Below, piece after piece: positions 1 to 6,190 of a stretch of 12,143 nt of DNA (position 1 is the first letter of the stretch; each line of letters opens with the position of its first letter). The translations under genes were made by a program, and so were the position numbers. Source of the stretch: an uncultured Thalassolituus sp. GTDB lineage: Bacteria > Pseudomonadota > Gammaproteobacteria > Pseudomonadales > Oceanobacteraceae. Under the pieces are notes generated by a model. The model was not told where the DNA came from and searched no databases. It saw only the letters and a list, made by a program, of their open reading frames with translations. The stretch covers positions 1-12,143 of the forward strand of contig CAJXIT010000069.1 in the NCBI GenBank assembly GCA_913054055.1. The letters are read 5' to 3'.

Positions 1-320
1 GCTTTCAAGAGGGGCAAGTGTTTGATGAAGTGATACAAACGAGCTTTGGTAAAGATGATATGAGCTGGGTAGTGGAAGTAAATGATCCTGATAAACAATG
101 GATTGCAAGGGCATATAATCATACCAAGGGAGTAAATATCCGTTTACGTTATGATTTAACTGCGCAGGGGGATAAAACGGTGTTTCAACGCACGCTTGAT
201 TATGAGATGCCAAACTTTATTTTACGGGTTGCTAACTTTATCTACTTTAAGCAATACATGATTAACCAGTCATGGCATTCATTAGAATCATTAAAGGCTT
301 ATGTAGAAACGAATAAATAG
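1..320 (+). CDS. SRPBCC-like (START/polyketide-cyclase fold) protein, 3' part only
   Basis: The reading frame is open at the left edge, so the N-terminus lies outside the window. The visible part is about 105 residues and ends at TAG. It alternates short polar beta-strand-like stretches (for example the segments ending in TSFGKDD, IARAYN and LRYDLTAQ) with a final amphipathic helix containing NQSWHSLESLKAYVE. That pattern, several strands followed by a long C-terminal helix, is what SRPBCC/polyketide-cyclase small ligand-binding proteins look like. No catalytic residue or ligand can be named. A GTG at 18 could be read as a start, but the frame continues upstream without a stop, so a truncated longer gene is more likely. 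It is convergent with the minus-strand operon and separated from it by a hairpin terminator. The family call is from pattern recognition and is moderate. Confidence 0.6.
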   Translation, partial: FQEGQVFDEVIQTSFGKDDMSWVVEVNDPDKQWIARAYNHTKGVNIRLRYDLTAQGDKTVFQRTLDYEMPNFILRVANFIYFKQYMINQSWHSLESLKAYVETNK

Positions 321-336
321 CGTTTTAAACTGACTG

Positions 337-372
337 AAAAGCCCTGCTAATCAAGGATCAGCAGGGCTTTTT
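337..372. terminator. bidirectional rho-independent terminator
   Basis: An 8-bp perfect stem, GCCCTGCT (341-348) with AGCAGGGC (360-367), encloses an 11-nt loop. It is preceded by AAAA and followed by TTTTT, so it can end the SRPBCC-like transcript on the plus strand. On the minus strand the AAAA becomes a short U run, so it can also end the glucosaminidase transcript. Confidence 0.85.
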
Positions 373-399
373 CGTTTTAAATCATATGAAGCTAAAGCA

Positions 400-1197
400 T
401 TAATCGTATTGCGCTAATCCGTTATGCTTGATCATACTTTGGATTTCGTGGACATAGGCTTCACGACGGGTACTGTATTTAAGCAGCCCATTGGCAAGTT
501 CATAACCACTGATGGTTTTATTTTTATTACGCATTTTTTCTCGTATGCTGCGTAAATCTTCGTATGAAATCTGGGTGTTTAAATTTAGCATGTAAGATGC
601 AACTGAAGCTTGTATGTTTTTAAATTTTGCTACTTCATGACGTTCATTGCTGCCACGTTTAAGTGGAACTAACCCACAACCTTTCACGTAACACCATTGG
701 CCAAATAAGTTGTTGGCTTTTTTAGCAAAGCGAGAGGTGCCCCAAGCAGACTCATTGGCGGCTTGAGCTAACACTAAAGACGCTGGGACAATATCCATTT
801 TTTTACTCAGTTGTGCAAAGATAATGCGAGGATCTTGTTCTTTAACTTTGTATTTTTTTGCCATTTCCGTTAATTGATTAATCTCAGACTGAGATAAAGC
901 TGTATTGATATTTATTTGATTTAAAGTAGCACGTTCTTGAAGTATTTTTTCATTAGATGCTTGTATTTTAGGCAAAAGGAAGGCAAAAAAATCAGCCTTC
1001 TTTTGTTTAGTGTCTGTATAGCTAGCAAAATCAGGCAGTTCGGATTGTGCATTAAAAAATAGGGAGGAGATAGGTAAACTGATTGATGTGATTTTGTCAG
1101 GGGTACTGAAAAAATAGCCCATTAGAAACGCTATGATTAATAGAGACTTAAGGGTGAGCGCTGAAACTAGCTGGAAAGGGGTAAGTTGGGTTTTCAT
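400..1197 (-). CDS. membrane-anchored glucosaminidase-domain protein (E. coli Bax-like)
   Basis: A 265-residue protein, probably a peptidoglycan N-acetylglucosaminidase (GH73/mannosyl-glycoprotein endo-beta-N-acetylglucosaminidase family). Residues about 12-31 form a hydrophobic segment that should act as an uncleaved signal anchor, placing the enzyme in the periplasm. The middle region (about 60-115) is charged and probably helical. The catalytic domain covers about 120-260. It contains LAQAANESAWGTSRF, where Glu149 is the expected catalytic acid, followed by NNLFGQWC and GCGLVP, a signature shared with E. coli Bax. Length is close to Bax as I remember it. The ATG overlaps the TGA of the upstream trmN6 gene as ATGA, so the two are almost certainly co-transcribed and translationally coupled. 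It would cut glycan strands between GlcNAc and MurNAc, but the physiological role of Bax-type proteins is not well established. Confidence 0.85.
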   Translation of the reverse strand: MKTQLTPFQLVSALTLKSLLIIAFLMGYFFSTPDKITSISLPISSLFFNAQSELPDFASYTDTKQKKADFFAFLLPKIQASNEKILQERATLNQININTALSQSEINQLTEMAKKYKVKEQDPRIIFAQLSKKMDIVPASLVLAQAANESAWGTSRFAKKANNLFGQWCYVKGCGLVPLKRGSNERHEVAKFKNIQASVASYMLNLNTQISYEDLRSIREKMRNKNKTISGYELANGLLKYSTRREAYVHEIQSMIKHNGLAQYD

Positions 1198-1925
1198 AAT
1201 TTTAGATAGTACTCACTTAATAAGGCTTTAAATTCTGGTGTGTATTCGTTTGTGCCGTGGTCGCTTACTTGTATGCAGCTTTCTAGAGGCTTTGTTTGTG
1301 GGTTAACAGCATTTTCATGTTGAAGTGTAAATATCACCCGATGTGCTTTTTTATATTGTTGGCTTTTTACCCATGAAATATTGAGTATTTTTAAATGTTT
1401 TTCAAGTGCTGATTGGCGAAACCCTTCAAATTCATCGTAAGGTAATAATATCCAGGCCATACCGTTTGGGCTAAGTTGATTATGAATCACTTGGTTTAAA
1501 TCGGAAAAGCTCAGGCTGTCATTATGTCGAGCTTGGTTACGCTTTGCATCCGGGCCTTTTAAATGATCACTGAAAAAAGGAGGGTTACTTATGATTAAGT
1601 CAAACTTATATGGGCTTTCAATGGATTTGATGTTTTGGTTAATGACTTTAATTTGGGATTTGAATGGGCTGTCTTCAACATTGCATATGGCTTGTTTGGC
1701 AGCCATTGGGTCAAGTTCAACCGCGTCAATATGACTCAGACCGGTTTGTGCCAGCATTAAAGAGAGTAGCCCAGTGCCACAGCCAATGTCTAAGGTGTGA
1801 TTTATGGATTTAGCTTGTGTAATTTTACTGGCACACAGTGCACCCAATAAACAAGCATCCAGAGTCACCTTCATGGCGCACTGGTCTTGATGTATAGAAA
1901 ATTGTTTAAAGTGGAAAGGCTTCAT
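1194..1925 (-). CDS. trmN6: tRNA1(Val) adenine(37)-N6-methyltransferase
   Basis: A 243-residue class I SAM-dependent methyltransferase of the TrmN6 (YfiC) type, which makes m6A at position 37 of tRNA1(Val). The N-terminus carries the family signature FKQFSIHQDQCAMKV (about 6-20). Motif I is DIGCGTGLLSLML (46-58), the acidic end of beta-2 is VELD (69-72), and the adenine-N6 catalytic motif is NPPF (114-117). In the family the motif after MKV is usually T-D-A; here it is T-L-D-A. There is no recognisable ribosome binding site before the ATG. A consensus-like extended -10 promoter ends only 7 nt upstream, so a leaderless mRNA is likely. The last codon overlaps the next gene's ATG. Length and motifs are complete. 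An alternative role as another small-substrate N6-adenine methyltransferase is unlikely given the N-terminal signature. Confidence 0.9.
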   Translation of the reverse strand: MKPFHFKQFSIHQDQCAMKVTLDACLLGALCASKITQAKSINHTLDIGCGTGLLSLMLAQTGLSHIDAVELDPMAAKQAICNVEDSPFKSQIKVINQNIKSIESPYKFDLIISNPPFFSDHLKGPDAKRNQARHNDSLSFSDLNQVIHNQLSPNGMAWILLPYDEFEGFRQSALEKHLKILNISWVKSQQYKKAHRVIFTLQHENAVNPQTKPLESCIQVSDHGTNEYTPEFKALLSEYYLKL

Positions 1926-1932
1926 AGTGGGC

Positions 1933-1961
1933 AGTATATCAGTGAGAATCTGATCTGCCGA
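1933..1961 (-). promoter_or_regulatory. extended -10 promoter of trmN6, predicted leaderless
   Basis: On the minus strand, TCGGCA (1961-1956, 4 of 6 match to TTGACA) is followed by a 17-nt spacer and TATACT (1938-1933, 5 of 6), with TG one base before the -10 (TGATATACT). Only 7 nt separate the -10 from the trmN6 ATG at 1925, so transcription should start at or within a base or two of the A of the start codon. No Shine-Dalgarno sequence is present, which fits. Confidence 0.65.
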
Positions 1962-1972
1962 TGTTTGAATAC

Positions 1973-2001
1973 GTTAAAAGAGAGTGGAGCTCTCTGTTAA
2001 C
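1973..2001 (-). terminator. weak hairpin terminator behind the small lysozyme-like gene
   Basis: An inverted repeat: GTTAA (1973-1977), one mismatch, AGAGAG (1979-1984), a 5-nt loop, CTCTCT (1990-1995), one mismatch, TTAAC (1997-2001). Read on the minus strand the core stem is followed by TTTTAAC. It starts 12 nt after the stop of the gene ending at 2013 and lies just before the trmN6 promoter, the expected place for a terminator. The short U run makes it weak. Confidence 0.45.
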
Positions 2002-2012
2002 GATGATTGAAA

Positions 2013-2387
2013 TTATGCCACTGATGATACGATTTCTTGTGGGCGTAATATGTAAACCACCCAAGCAATGGCTGTGGCATAACAAAGGTTGGTGGCTAAT
2101 TCGCTATGAGGGTCTTCAAGAAACGCTCGTTGTGATGCTAGGCCTCGAATTCGACTGGCTAGCTCAGGATGAAAGGCTAGGTATTTATCCCATACGGTTT
2201 GGTGTGTATTGCTATCAATATCAAATGGGCCAAGGCCTTTTGAGTTTTGTTGTTGAACAGAGGTTAGGCTTTGCTTTTGAGTGACAATGGCCACCAATAC
2301 ATTTTCAGCACCTAATCCTGATTTATCTAAATATTCTAAAGTTGGGTGAATGATTTGTTCACGCAACTCTTGAGTTGTAAGATCCAT
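2013..2387 (-). CDS. small lysozyme-like protein related to phage-encoded proteins, function unknown
   Basis: A 124-residue protein starting at the ATG at 2387, preceded by a perfect AGGAGG (2398-2393) with 5-nt spacing. A GTG two codons upstream would overlap that site and is rejected. The sequence resembles a family common in tailed phages of Proteobacteria, with the pattern IIxPTLxYL, then a short helix, a Gly-rich turn ending in a Phe/Tyr plus hydrophobic residue (GLGPFDID), THxxVWxxYLAxxPELA, and ELATNLxYATAIA near the end. That layout suggests a lysozyme/transglycosylase-type fold. In the phage relatives, as I remember them, the first helix ends in an E-S dipeptide that could be catalytic; here it reads QKQS, so the glutamate appears replaced. 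The protein is also some 30 residues shorter at the C-terminus than those relatives. No other phage gene is near. The plus-strand reading frame covering the same bases has no ribosome binding site. Confidence 0.7.
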   Translation of the reverse strand: MDLTTQELREQIIHPTLEYLDKSGLGAENVLVAIVTQKQSLTSVQQQNSKGLGPFDIDSNTHQTVWDKYLAFHPELASRIRGLASQRAFLEDPHSELATNLCYATAIAWVVYILRPQEIVSSVA

Positions 2388-2437
2388 GGCCACCTCCTAG
2401 GTATCCTGGATGGACTGCTTTTTGACTGCTTCCTTGT

Positions 2438-2462
2438 TATTAGGCAAAAAGCTTGCCTAATA
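2438..2462. repeat. 10-bp inverted repeat with extra half-site
   Basis: TATTAGGCAA (2438-2447) and TTGCCTAATA (2453-2462) are perfect inverted copies around a 5-nt centre. A further GCCTAAT half-site lies at 2474-2480, 19 bp (about two helical turns) after the matching GCCTAAT. No U run follows on either strand, so an operator is more plausible than a terminator. Confidence 0.45.
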
Positions 2463-2579
2463 TTGAAAGTGCCGCCTAATTGAACAACTGTATAATGTAT
2501 ATCGACCAGCAGGCGCGAGCGTTTAGCGTTTAAGGCCCTTAATAATAGATAGTCATAATCTCCAAAAGTTTCAAATACC

Positions 2580-2597
2580 TTTAGACCTATGTCTAAA
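2580..2597. repeat. TTTAGAC-N4-GTCTAAA palindrome
   Basis: A perfect 7-bp inverted repeat around CTAT, about 80 bp before the TatD start. It could be a repressor or activator site; no regulator is identifiable. Confidence 0.35.
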
Positions 2598-2677
2598 CCT
2601 GGATTGTGGCAATCTGGTGTGAAAGAAGGTAACACAGTGCACCAAGATAAGAGCAGATCATAAATGAAGGAAAATGT

Positions 2678-3445
2678 GTGAGTTGGATTGATAGCCATTG
2701 CCATCTAGATTTCGATGTCTTCTCAGACTCCAAATCCCTGATGACTGATTTAGAGCAAGCCGGTTGCGAGCGAGTGTTGGTGCCTGCTATTACAGCTCAG
2801 TATTTTCAACGGGTGGTGAGCTTTCAGGGTACACGCCCTAATATGGTGGATATTGCCCTAGGCTTACATCCATACTTTTTAGAGAGTCATGTTCCAGAGC
2901 ATTTAAACCAACTAGAGCAGTGGATTCAGCAAGCGAGCCCGGTAGCCATTGGAGAAATTGGCTTGGATTATATGCTTGATCCAAATAGTTATGATTCACA
3001 ACTGGAATACTTTCTTGCCCAGGTGTCCATCGCCAAAAACCATGCTTTACCCATCGTTGTTCATTGTCGTAAGGCCCATGATGTATTGCTGAAGCATACT
3101 AAGCAGTTAGGGTTTCATTCAGGTGGCTTTATTCATGGCTTTTCGGGTAGCCAGCAGCAAGCAAAAAAATACCTAGACTCAGGATTTGTTGTGGGCCTAG
3201 GGGGCGCGTTAACTTACGAGCGAGCCAAAGCCATGAAAAGGTTGGTTGCTTACCTGCCGGACGATGGGTTTGTATTAGAAACTGACAGCCCTGATATGAC
3301 CCCGTCGTTTGCTAATGGAGCCATTAATACGCCTCTAAATATCCCTCAAATAGCGGGTTATATTGCCAATTACCGTAAACAAAGCATTGAAGATATTCAC
3401 AAGTTATCAAGTGAATCCTATCACCGCATTATGCAACCTTCTTAA
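2678..3445 (+). CDS. yjjV: TatD-family metal-dependent hydrolase, YjjV type
   Basis: A 255-residue amidohydrolase-superfamily TIM-barrel protein. The metal ligands expected for the TatD family are all present: His7 and His9 (DSHCHLD), Glu93 (GEIGLD), His129 (VVHCR), His153 (IHGFSGS) and Asp203 (ETDSPDM). Whole-length similarity is closest to E. coli YjjV, notably in HGFSGSQQQA and the GLGGALTYERA segment, rather than to TatD or YcfH. TatD proteins have been reported as DNases acting on 3' ends or as D-aminoacyl-tRNA deacylase-like enzymes; the substrate of YjjV-type members is not settled. The start is GTG at 2678 with AAGGA about 7 nt upstream. An ATG at 2664 reads only five codons before a TGA overlapping the GTG. 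No obvious terminator follows; the next gene has its own promoter. Confidence 0.88.
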   Translation: MSWIDSHCHLDFDVFSDSKSLMTDLEQAGCERVLVPAITAQYFQRVVSFQGTRPNMVDIALGLHPYFLESHVPEHLNQLEQWIQQASPVAIGEIGLDYMLDPNSYDSQLEYFLAQVSIAKNHALPIVVHCRKAHDVLLKHTKQLGFHSGGFIHGFSGSQQQAKKYLDSGFVVGLGGALTYERAKAMKRLVAYLPDDGFVLETDSPDMTPSFANGAINTPLNIPQIAGYIANYRKQSIEDIHKLSSESYHRIMQPS

Positions 3446-3484
3446 GCTTGCTTGAGCGTTGATTTTATTGATCTGGTGTTTGGC

Positions 3485-3517
3485 ATAGGTAAAACCTATA
3501 AAACTTTGCTAAACCTA
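3485..3517. repeat. ATAGGT-AAA-ACCTAT inverted repeat plus extra AAACCTA
   Basis: A perfect 6-bp inverted repeat (3485-3490 and 3494-3499). AAACCTA within it (3492-3498) recurs at 3511-3517, 19 bp on. It lies about 80-110 bp upstream of the DUF1329 -10 element and might be a regulator site; in AT-rich DNA this could be chance. Confidence 0.3.
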
Positions 3518-3590
3518 AATATATGACTCAATTTTACAGGCGTTTTTTTTCCATATGCGCGCATTTTTGTCTAATTACTAAGTATTAGTG

Positions 3591-3599
3591 TGTTATAGT
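3591..3599 (+). promoter_or_regulatory. extended -10 promoter of the DUF1329 gene
   Basis: TG-T-TATAGT (3591-3599) is an extended -10 element with 5 of 6 match in the hexamer. No good -35 is found at 16-18 nt, which is common for extended -10 promoters. Transcription would start near 3606, giving a 5' leader of about 56 nt. Confidence 0.5.
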
Positions 3600-3661
3600 T
3601 GGCCAAATTACATGATTGTTGGACAGATCCCGACATAACAGTTTATTTAAAGGAGTCTTCA

Positions 3662-5014
3662 GTGAAAGTTTCTTTTCAATGGTTAGCGATGGCATTGAGT
3701 ATCCTTGTGCCTTTAGAAGGGGTTGCAAAGGTAACTCAACAAGAGGCCAATCGGCTTGGTCGCGACCTTACGCCCATGGGGGCGCAAAAATCTGGTAATA
3801 AATCCGGAACCATTCCACCTTGGACGGGCGGTATCACGCAGCCAGTTGCAGGTTATGTTCAGGGAGACTTTCATCCTGATCCGTATGCAGGAGAGAACCC
3901 AAAGTTTTCGATTAGTACCAAGAACCTTGCTAAACATAAAAAGTTTTTAACAGAGGGCCAGGTTGCATTACTCAAAAAGTACCCAAGTTACCGTATTAAC
4001 GTGTATAAAAGCCACCGTTCAGCGGCTTACCCTCAGTTTGTATATGATGCTGTAAAGAAAAATGCTGTCACGGCACATATTCAGCAATACGGCAGTGGTG
4101 TGCAAAATACCATTATGGCCAGTCCTTTCCCTATCCCTAAGACAGGTGTAGAAGCGCTGTGGAATCATACTTTGCGTTACCGCGGTTTACGCTGGGAATT
4201 TACCAGTGAAACCATGAACTCATCATCAAACGGTGATAATAATTTCCGCACACGTGAGTACAAATATTACTTTGCTTATAGTGAGCCGGGAATCACGTTA
4301 CAAGAAATCGATAACAAAATATTTTATCTAAAACGTAAAACCATTGCCCCGGCAAAGTTCAAAGGCGGCATGGTATTAGTGCATGAAACCTTAGATCAAA
4401 TATTGTCACCGCGTAAGTCATGGACATACAGCCCTGGCCAGCGTCGTGTACGTCGCAACCCTGATTTGGCATATGACACAATGGATGGCGATACAGGTAG
4501 TATCAGAACCATTGATCAAGTAGATATGTTTAATGGCGCACCAAATCTATACAACTGGAAGCTTGTTGGAAAAACTGAAAAATATATCCCTTACAATGCT
4601 TATAAAGTTCATCAGGGTGATTTAAAAGTAGATGAAATTACAGGTAAATATCACGTAAACCCTGAATTAATTCGATACGAACCTCACCGTGTATGGAAGG
4701 TTGAGGCTAACTTAAGAACGGGTATTCAGCATAATTATCATAAGCGTGTTTATTATTTTGATGAGGATACTTGGCAGATCGTATTATCGGAAGAATACAA
4801 TAAGCAAGGTCAGTTGGTTCAGACTTCGGAAGCTCATACAATCAACTATTATGAAATCCCCATGGTGTTCTCAACATTAGAAGTGACCTATGACTTAGAG
4901 AATAAGCGCTATTATGTTGAAGGCTTAGATAATGAGCGTGCACCAATATCCACTGATGTGAAGTTTAAGCGTAAAGAATTCACCTCTTCAGCATTACGAC
5001 GGGAAGCTAAGTAA
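3662..5014 (+). CDS. DUF1329 family exported protein
   Basis: A 450-residue secreted protein starting at GTG 3662, preceded by AAGGAG with 6-nt spacing. An upstream TTG at 3599 is in frame but has no ribosome binding site and would bury the signal peptide. Residues 1 to about 22 (MKVSFQWLAMALSILVPLEG and on) form a Sec signal peptide. The mature start, QQEANRLGRDLTPMGAQKSG followed by TIPPWTGGI, is the hallmark of DUF1329 proteins, and the full length matches the family. The body is rich in beta-strand patterns and aromatic residues, as expected for a LolA/LolB-like periplasmic lipid-binding fold. DUF1329 genes are often found beside a DUF1302 outer-membrane protein and an RND-type exporter. 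Neither is adjacent here, so this one is an orphan. It has its own promoter and a strong terminator, so it is monocistronic. Periplasmic lipid or hydrophobic-compound transport is an inference from context elsewhere. Confidence 0.88.
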   Translation: MKVSFQWLAMALSILVPLEGVAKVTQQEANRLGRDLTPMGAQKSGNKSGTIPPWTGGITQPVAGYVQGDFHPDPYAGENPKFSISTKNLAKHKKFLTEGQVALLKKYPSYRINVYKSHRSAAYPQFVYDAVKKNAVTAHIQQYGSGVQNTIMASPFPIPKTGVEALWNHTLRYRGLRWEFTSETMNSSSNGDNNFRTREYKYYFAYSEPGITLQEIDNKIFYLKRKTIAPAKFKGGMVLVHETLDQILSPRKSWTYSPGQRRVRRNPDLAYDTMDGDTGSIRTIDQVDMFNGAPNLYNWKLVGKTEKYIPYNAYKVHQGDLKVDEITGKYHVNPELIRYEPHRVWKVEANLRTGIQHNYHKRVYYFDEDTWQIVLSEEYNKQGQLVQTSEAHTINYYEIPMVFSTLEVTYDLENKRYYVEGLDNERAPISTDVKFKRKEFTSSALRREAK

Positions 5015-5048
5015 GTTCCTTGATTTAAACAATCGAACGTGAAAATAT

Positions 5049-5074
5049 GCCCTTCTCTCGAAGGGCTTTTTTTT
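5049..5074 (+). terminator. strong rho-independent terminator after the DUF1329 gene
   Basis: A perfect 7-bp stem, GCCCTTC (5049-5055) with GAAGGGC (5060-5066), has a TCTC loop and is followed by eight T residues (5067-5074). It lies 35 nt after the DUF1329 stop and 45 nt before the next start codon. Confidence 0.92.
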
Positions 5075-5119
5075 GCCTGTTTCTTTTATCAATGCGTTGA
5101 GCATAAAAGTAGGTATGAG

Positions 5120-6190
5120 TTGTTTAGATTAGTAATACTGGCTGCATTATTGGTGAGTGGTTCAGGCCATGCATCTGAAAGTGGTTTGCCAAAAAACTTT
5201 GCATCCATGCCGGATGATGTTCAGGCATTATTGTTGGAATACGCCTTTTTTAACGATCAAGTGAATTTACAATGGGGTGAAGAAGCCAGCTTCGCCAGTG
5301 AAAAAGCGTATGTAAAATACTTAGATGATTATTTAAGTCGCGCCAAGGTGGATTTTGATAGTGGCGTACTTGTGGTCGAAACCTTAGCGGTTAGCGAACC
5401 TAAGAAGCAATTGAAAAATGCCATTGTGACCGCTTTGCTGACGCCCGATGATCCAACAGGTGTGGATATTTATTCGGCTACTAAGGTAGATGCAAACGGT
5501 AAACCGTTTTTACTCGGACAGGTTTTGGATCAAGAAGGTCAGCCTATAAATTATGAATGGCGTGCTAAGAAGTTTGCAGATTACCTGATGCAGCATAGCC
5601 TGAGGACCCATGAGTCAGAAAGTGGCTTGGTGTATCAAGTTAGAATTAATTTGGTTAAAAACCGAAAGCAAGTGGCGGCAAAAGGTGTTCGAGCCTGGGT
5701 GGCTCAAGCCAGTCATCGTTTTAATTTACCTGAATCTTTGATATTGGGAATCATTGAAACTGAAAGCAGTTTTAATCCCTTTGCAGTGAGCCATGCCAAT
5801 GCTTATGGGTTGATGCAGATCATTCCTTCCACAGCAGGGGCGGATGTCTTTCAAAAAACGTTTAAAAAATCAGGCCAGCCAAGTCGAAATTATTTATTTG
5901 ATGCTAAAAATAACATTACAGTTGGCAGCGCTTATTTGAGTATTTTAAGAGATCGCTATTTGCGGGGAGTGGAGCATCCAACCAGTCAGCTGTATTGCAT
6001 TATTAGTGCGTATAACGGTGGGGCAGGTAATGTATTTAAAACGTTTCATTCCAATCGTAAGCAAGCGTTAAAAAGAATTAATAGTTTATCCCCAGAAGAT
6101 GTTTTATGGCGTTTAAGAAAGCAGCAACCCAGTCATGAAGCCCGCCGTTACGTGGAAAAAGTATTAGCGAATCAAAAGCATTATGAATAA
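5120..6190 (+). CDS. MltC-like lytic murein transglycosylase
   Basis: A 356-residue periplasmic enzyme that would cleave the MurNAc-GlcNAc bond of peptidoglycan and form 1,6-anhydro ends. The chosen start is TTG 5120, with AGTAGG just upstream. A longer frame back to GTG 5039 would translate through the preceding gene's terminator and is rejected; an ATG at 5115 is out of frame and stops after five codons. From TTG the N-terminus is a clean signal peptide (MFRLVILAALLVSGSGHA, cleavage after about residue 18) with no lipobox cysteine, unlike the lipoprotein E. coli MltC. An N-terminal MltC-type domain (DUF3393-like) spans about 20-175. The C-terminal SLT domain has ETESSFNP with catalytic Glu near 215, AYGLMQIIPSTAG, and SAYNGGAGN. 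Length is close to MltC. The last 8 nt overlap the next gene. Confidence 0.88.
   Translation: MFRLVILAALLVSGSGHASESGLPKNFASMPDDVQALLLEYAFFNDQVNLQWGEEASFASEKAYVKYLDDYLSRAKVDFDSGVLVVETLAVSEPKKQLKNAIVTALLTPDDPTGVDIYSATKVDANGKPFLLGQVLDQEGQPINYEWRAKKFADYLMQHSLRTHESESGLVYQVRINLVKNRKQVAAKGVRAWVAQASHRFNLPESLILGIIETESSFNPFAVSHANAYGLMQIIPSTAGADVFQKTFKKSGQPSRNYLFDAKNNITVGSAYLSILRDRYLRGVEHPTSQLYCIISAYNGGAGNVFKTFHSNRKQALKRINSLSPEDVLWRLRKQQPSHEARRYVEKVLANQKHYE

Larger units (their letters stand above)
2388..2677. other. divergent intergenic region with short repeats
   Basis: This 290-bp gap lies between the minus-strand small gene and the plus-strand TatD gene. It holds an 8-bp direct repeat GACTGCTT (2413-2420 and 2424-2431, 11-bp period), an inverted repeat at 2438-2462, a further GCCTAAT at 2474-2480, and a palindrome at 2580-2597. 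A TATAAT hexamer sits at 2491-2496, but no -35 lies at proper spacing. I see no convincing gene; the minus-strand frame through it overlaps the start of TatD and has no family resemblance. Confidence 0.5.

Noticed and set aside
1961..2284. Plus-strand 107-codon reading frame opposite the small lysozyme-like gene
   Set aside because: It has no ribosome binding site, its first part runs through the trmN6 promoter and the hairpin, and it is antisense to a frame with a perfect AGGAGG and family resemblance.
2491..2496. Perfect TATAAT hexamer as a promoter
   Set aside because: No -35 at 16-18 nt on the plus strand (nearest TTGAAA is 22 nt away) and no extended TGn, so it is not called.
2336..2704. 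Minus-strand 122-codon reading frame
   Set aside because: It overlaps the TatD start and the well-supported minus-strand gene, has no family resemblance and lies mostly in a repeat-bearing intergenic region.
3555..3564. ATGCGCGCAT 10-bp palindrome upstream of the DUF1329 gene
   Set aside because: Short, single copy and without context; plausible by chance.
3599..3661. Longer N-terminus for the DUF1329 protein from TTG 3599
   Set aside because: It overlaps the -10 element, has no ribosome binding site and would precede a complete signal peptide.
5039..5119. Longer N-terminus for the MltC-like protein from GTG 5039
   Set aside because: The first codons would be the terminator hairpin and its T run; the signal peptide is complete only from TTG 5120.
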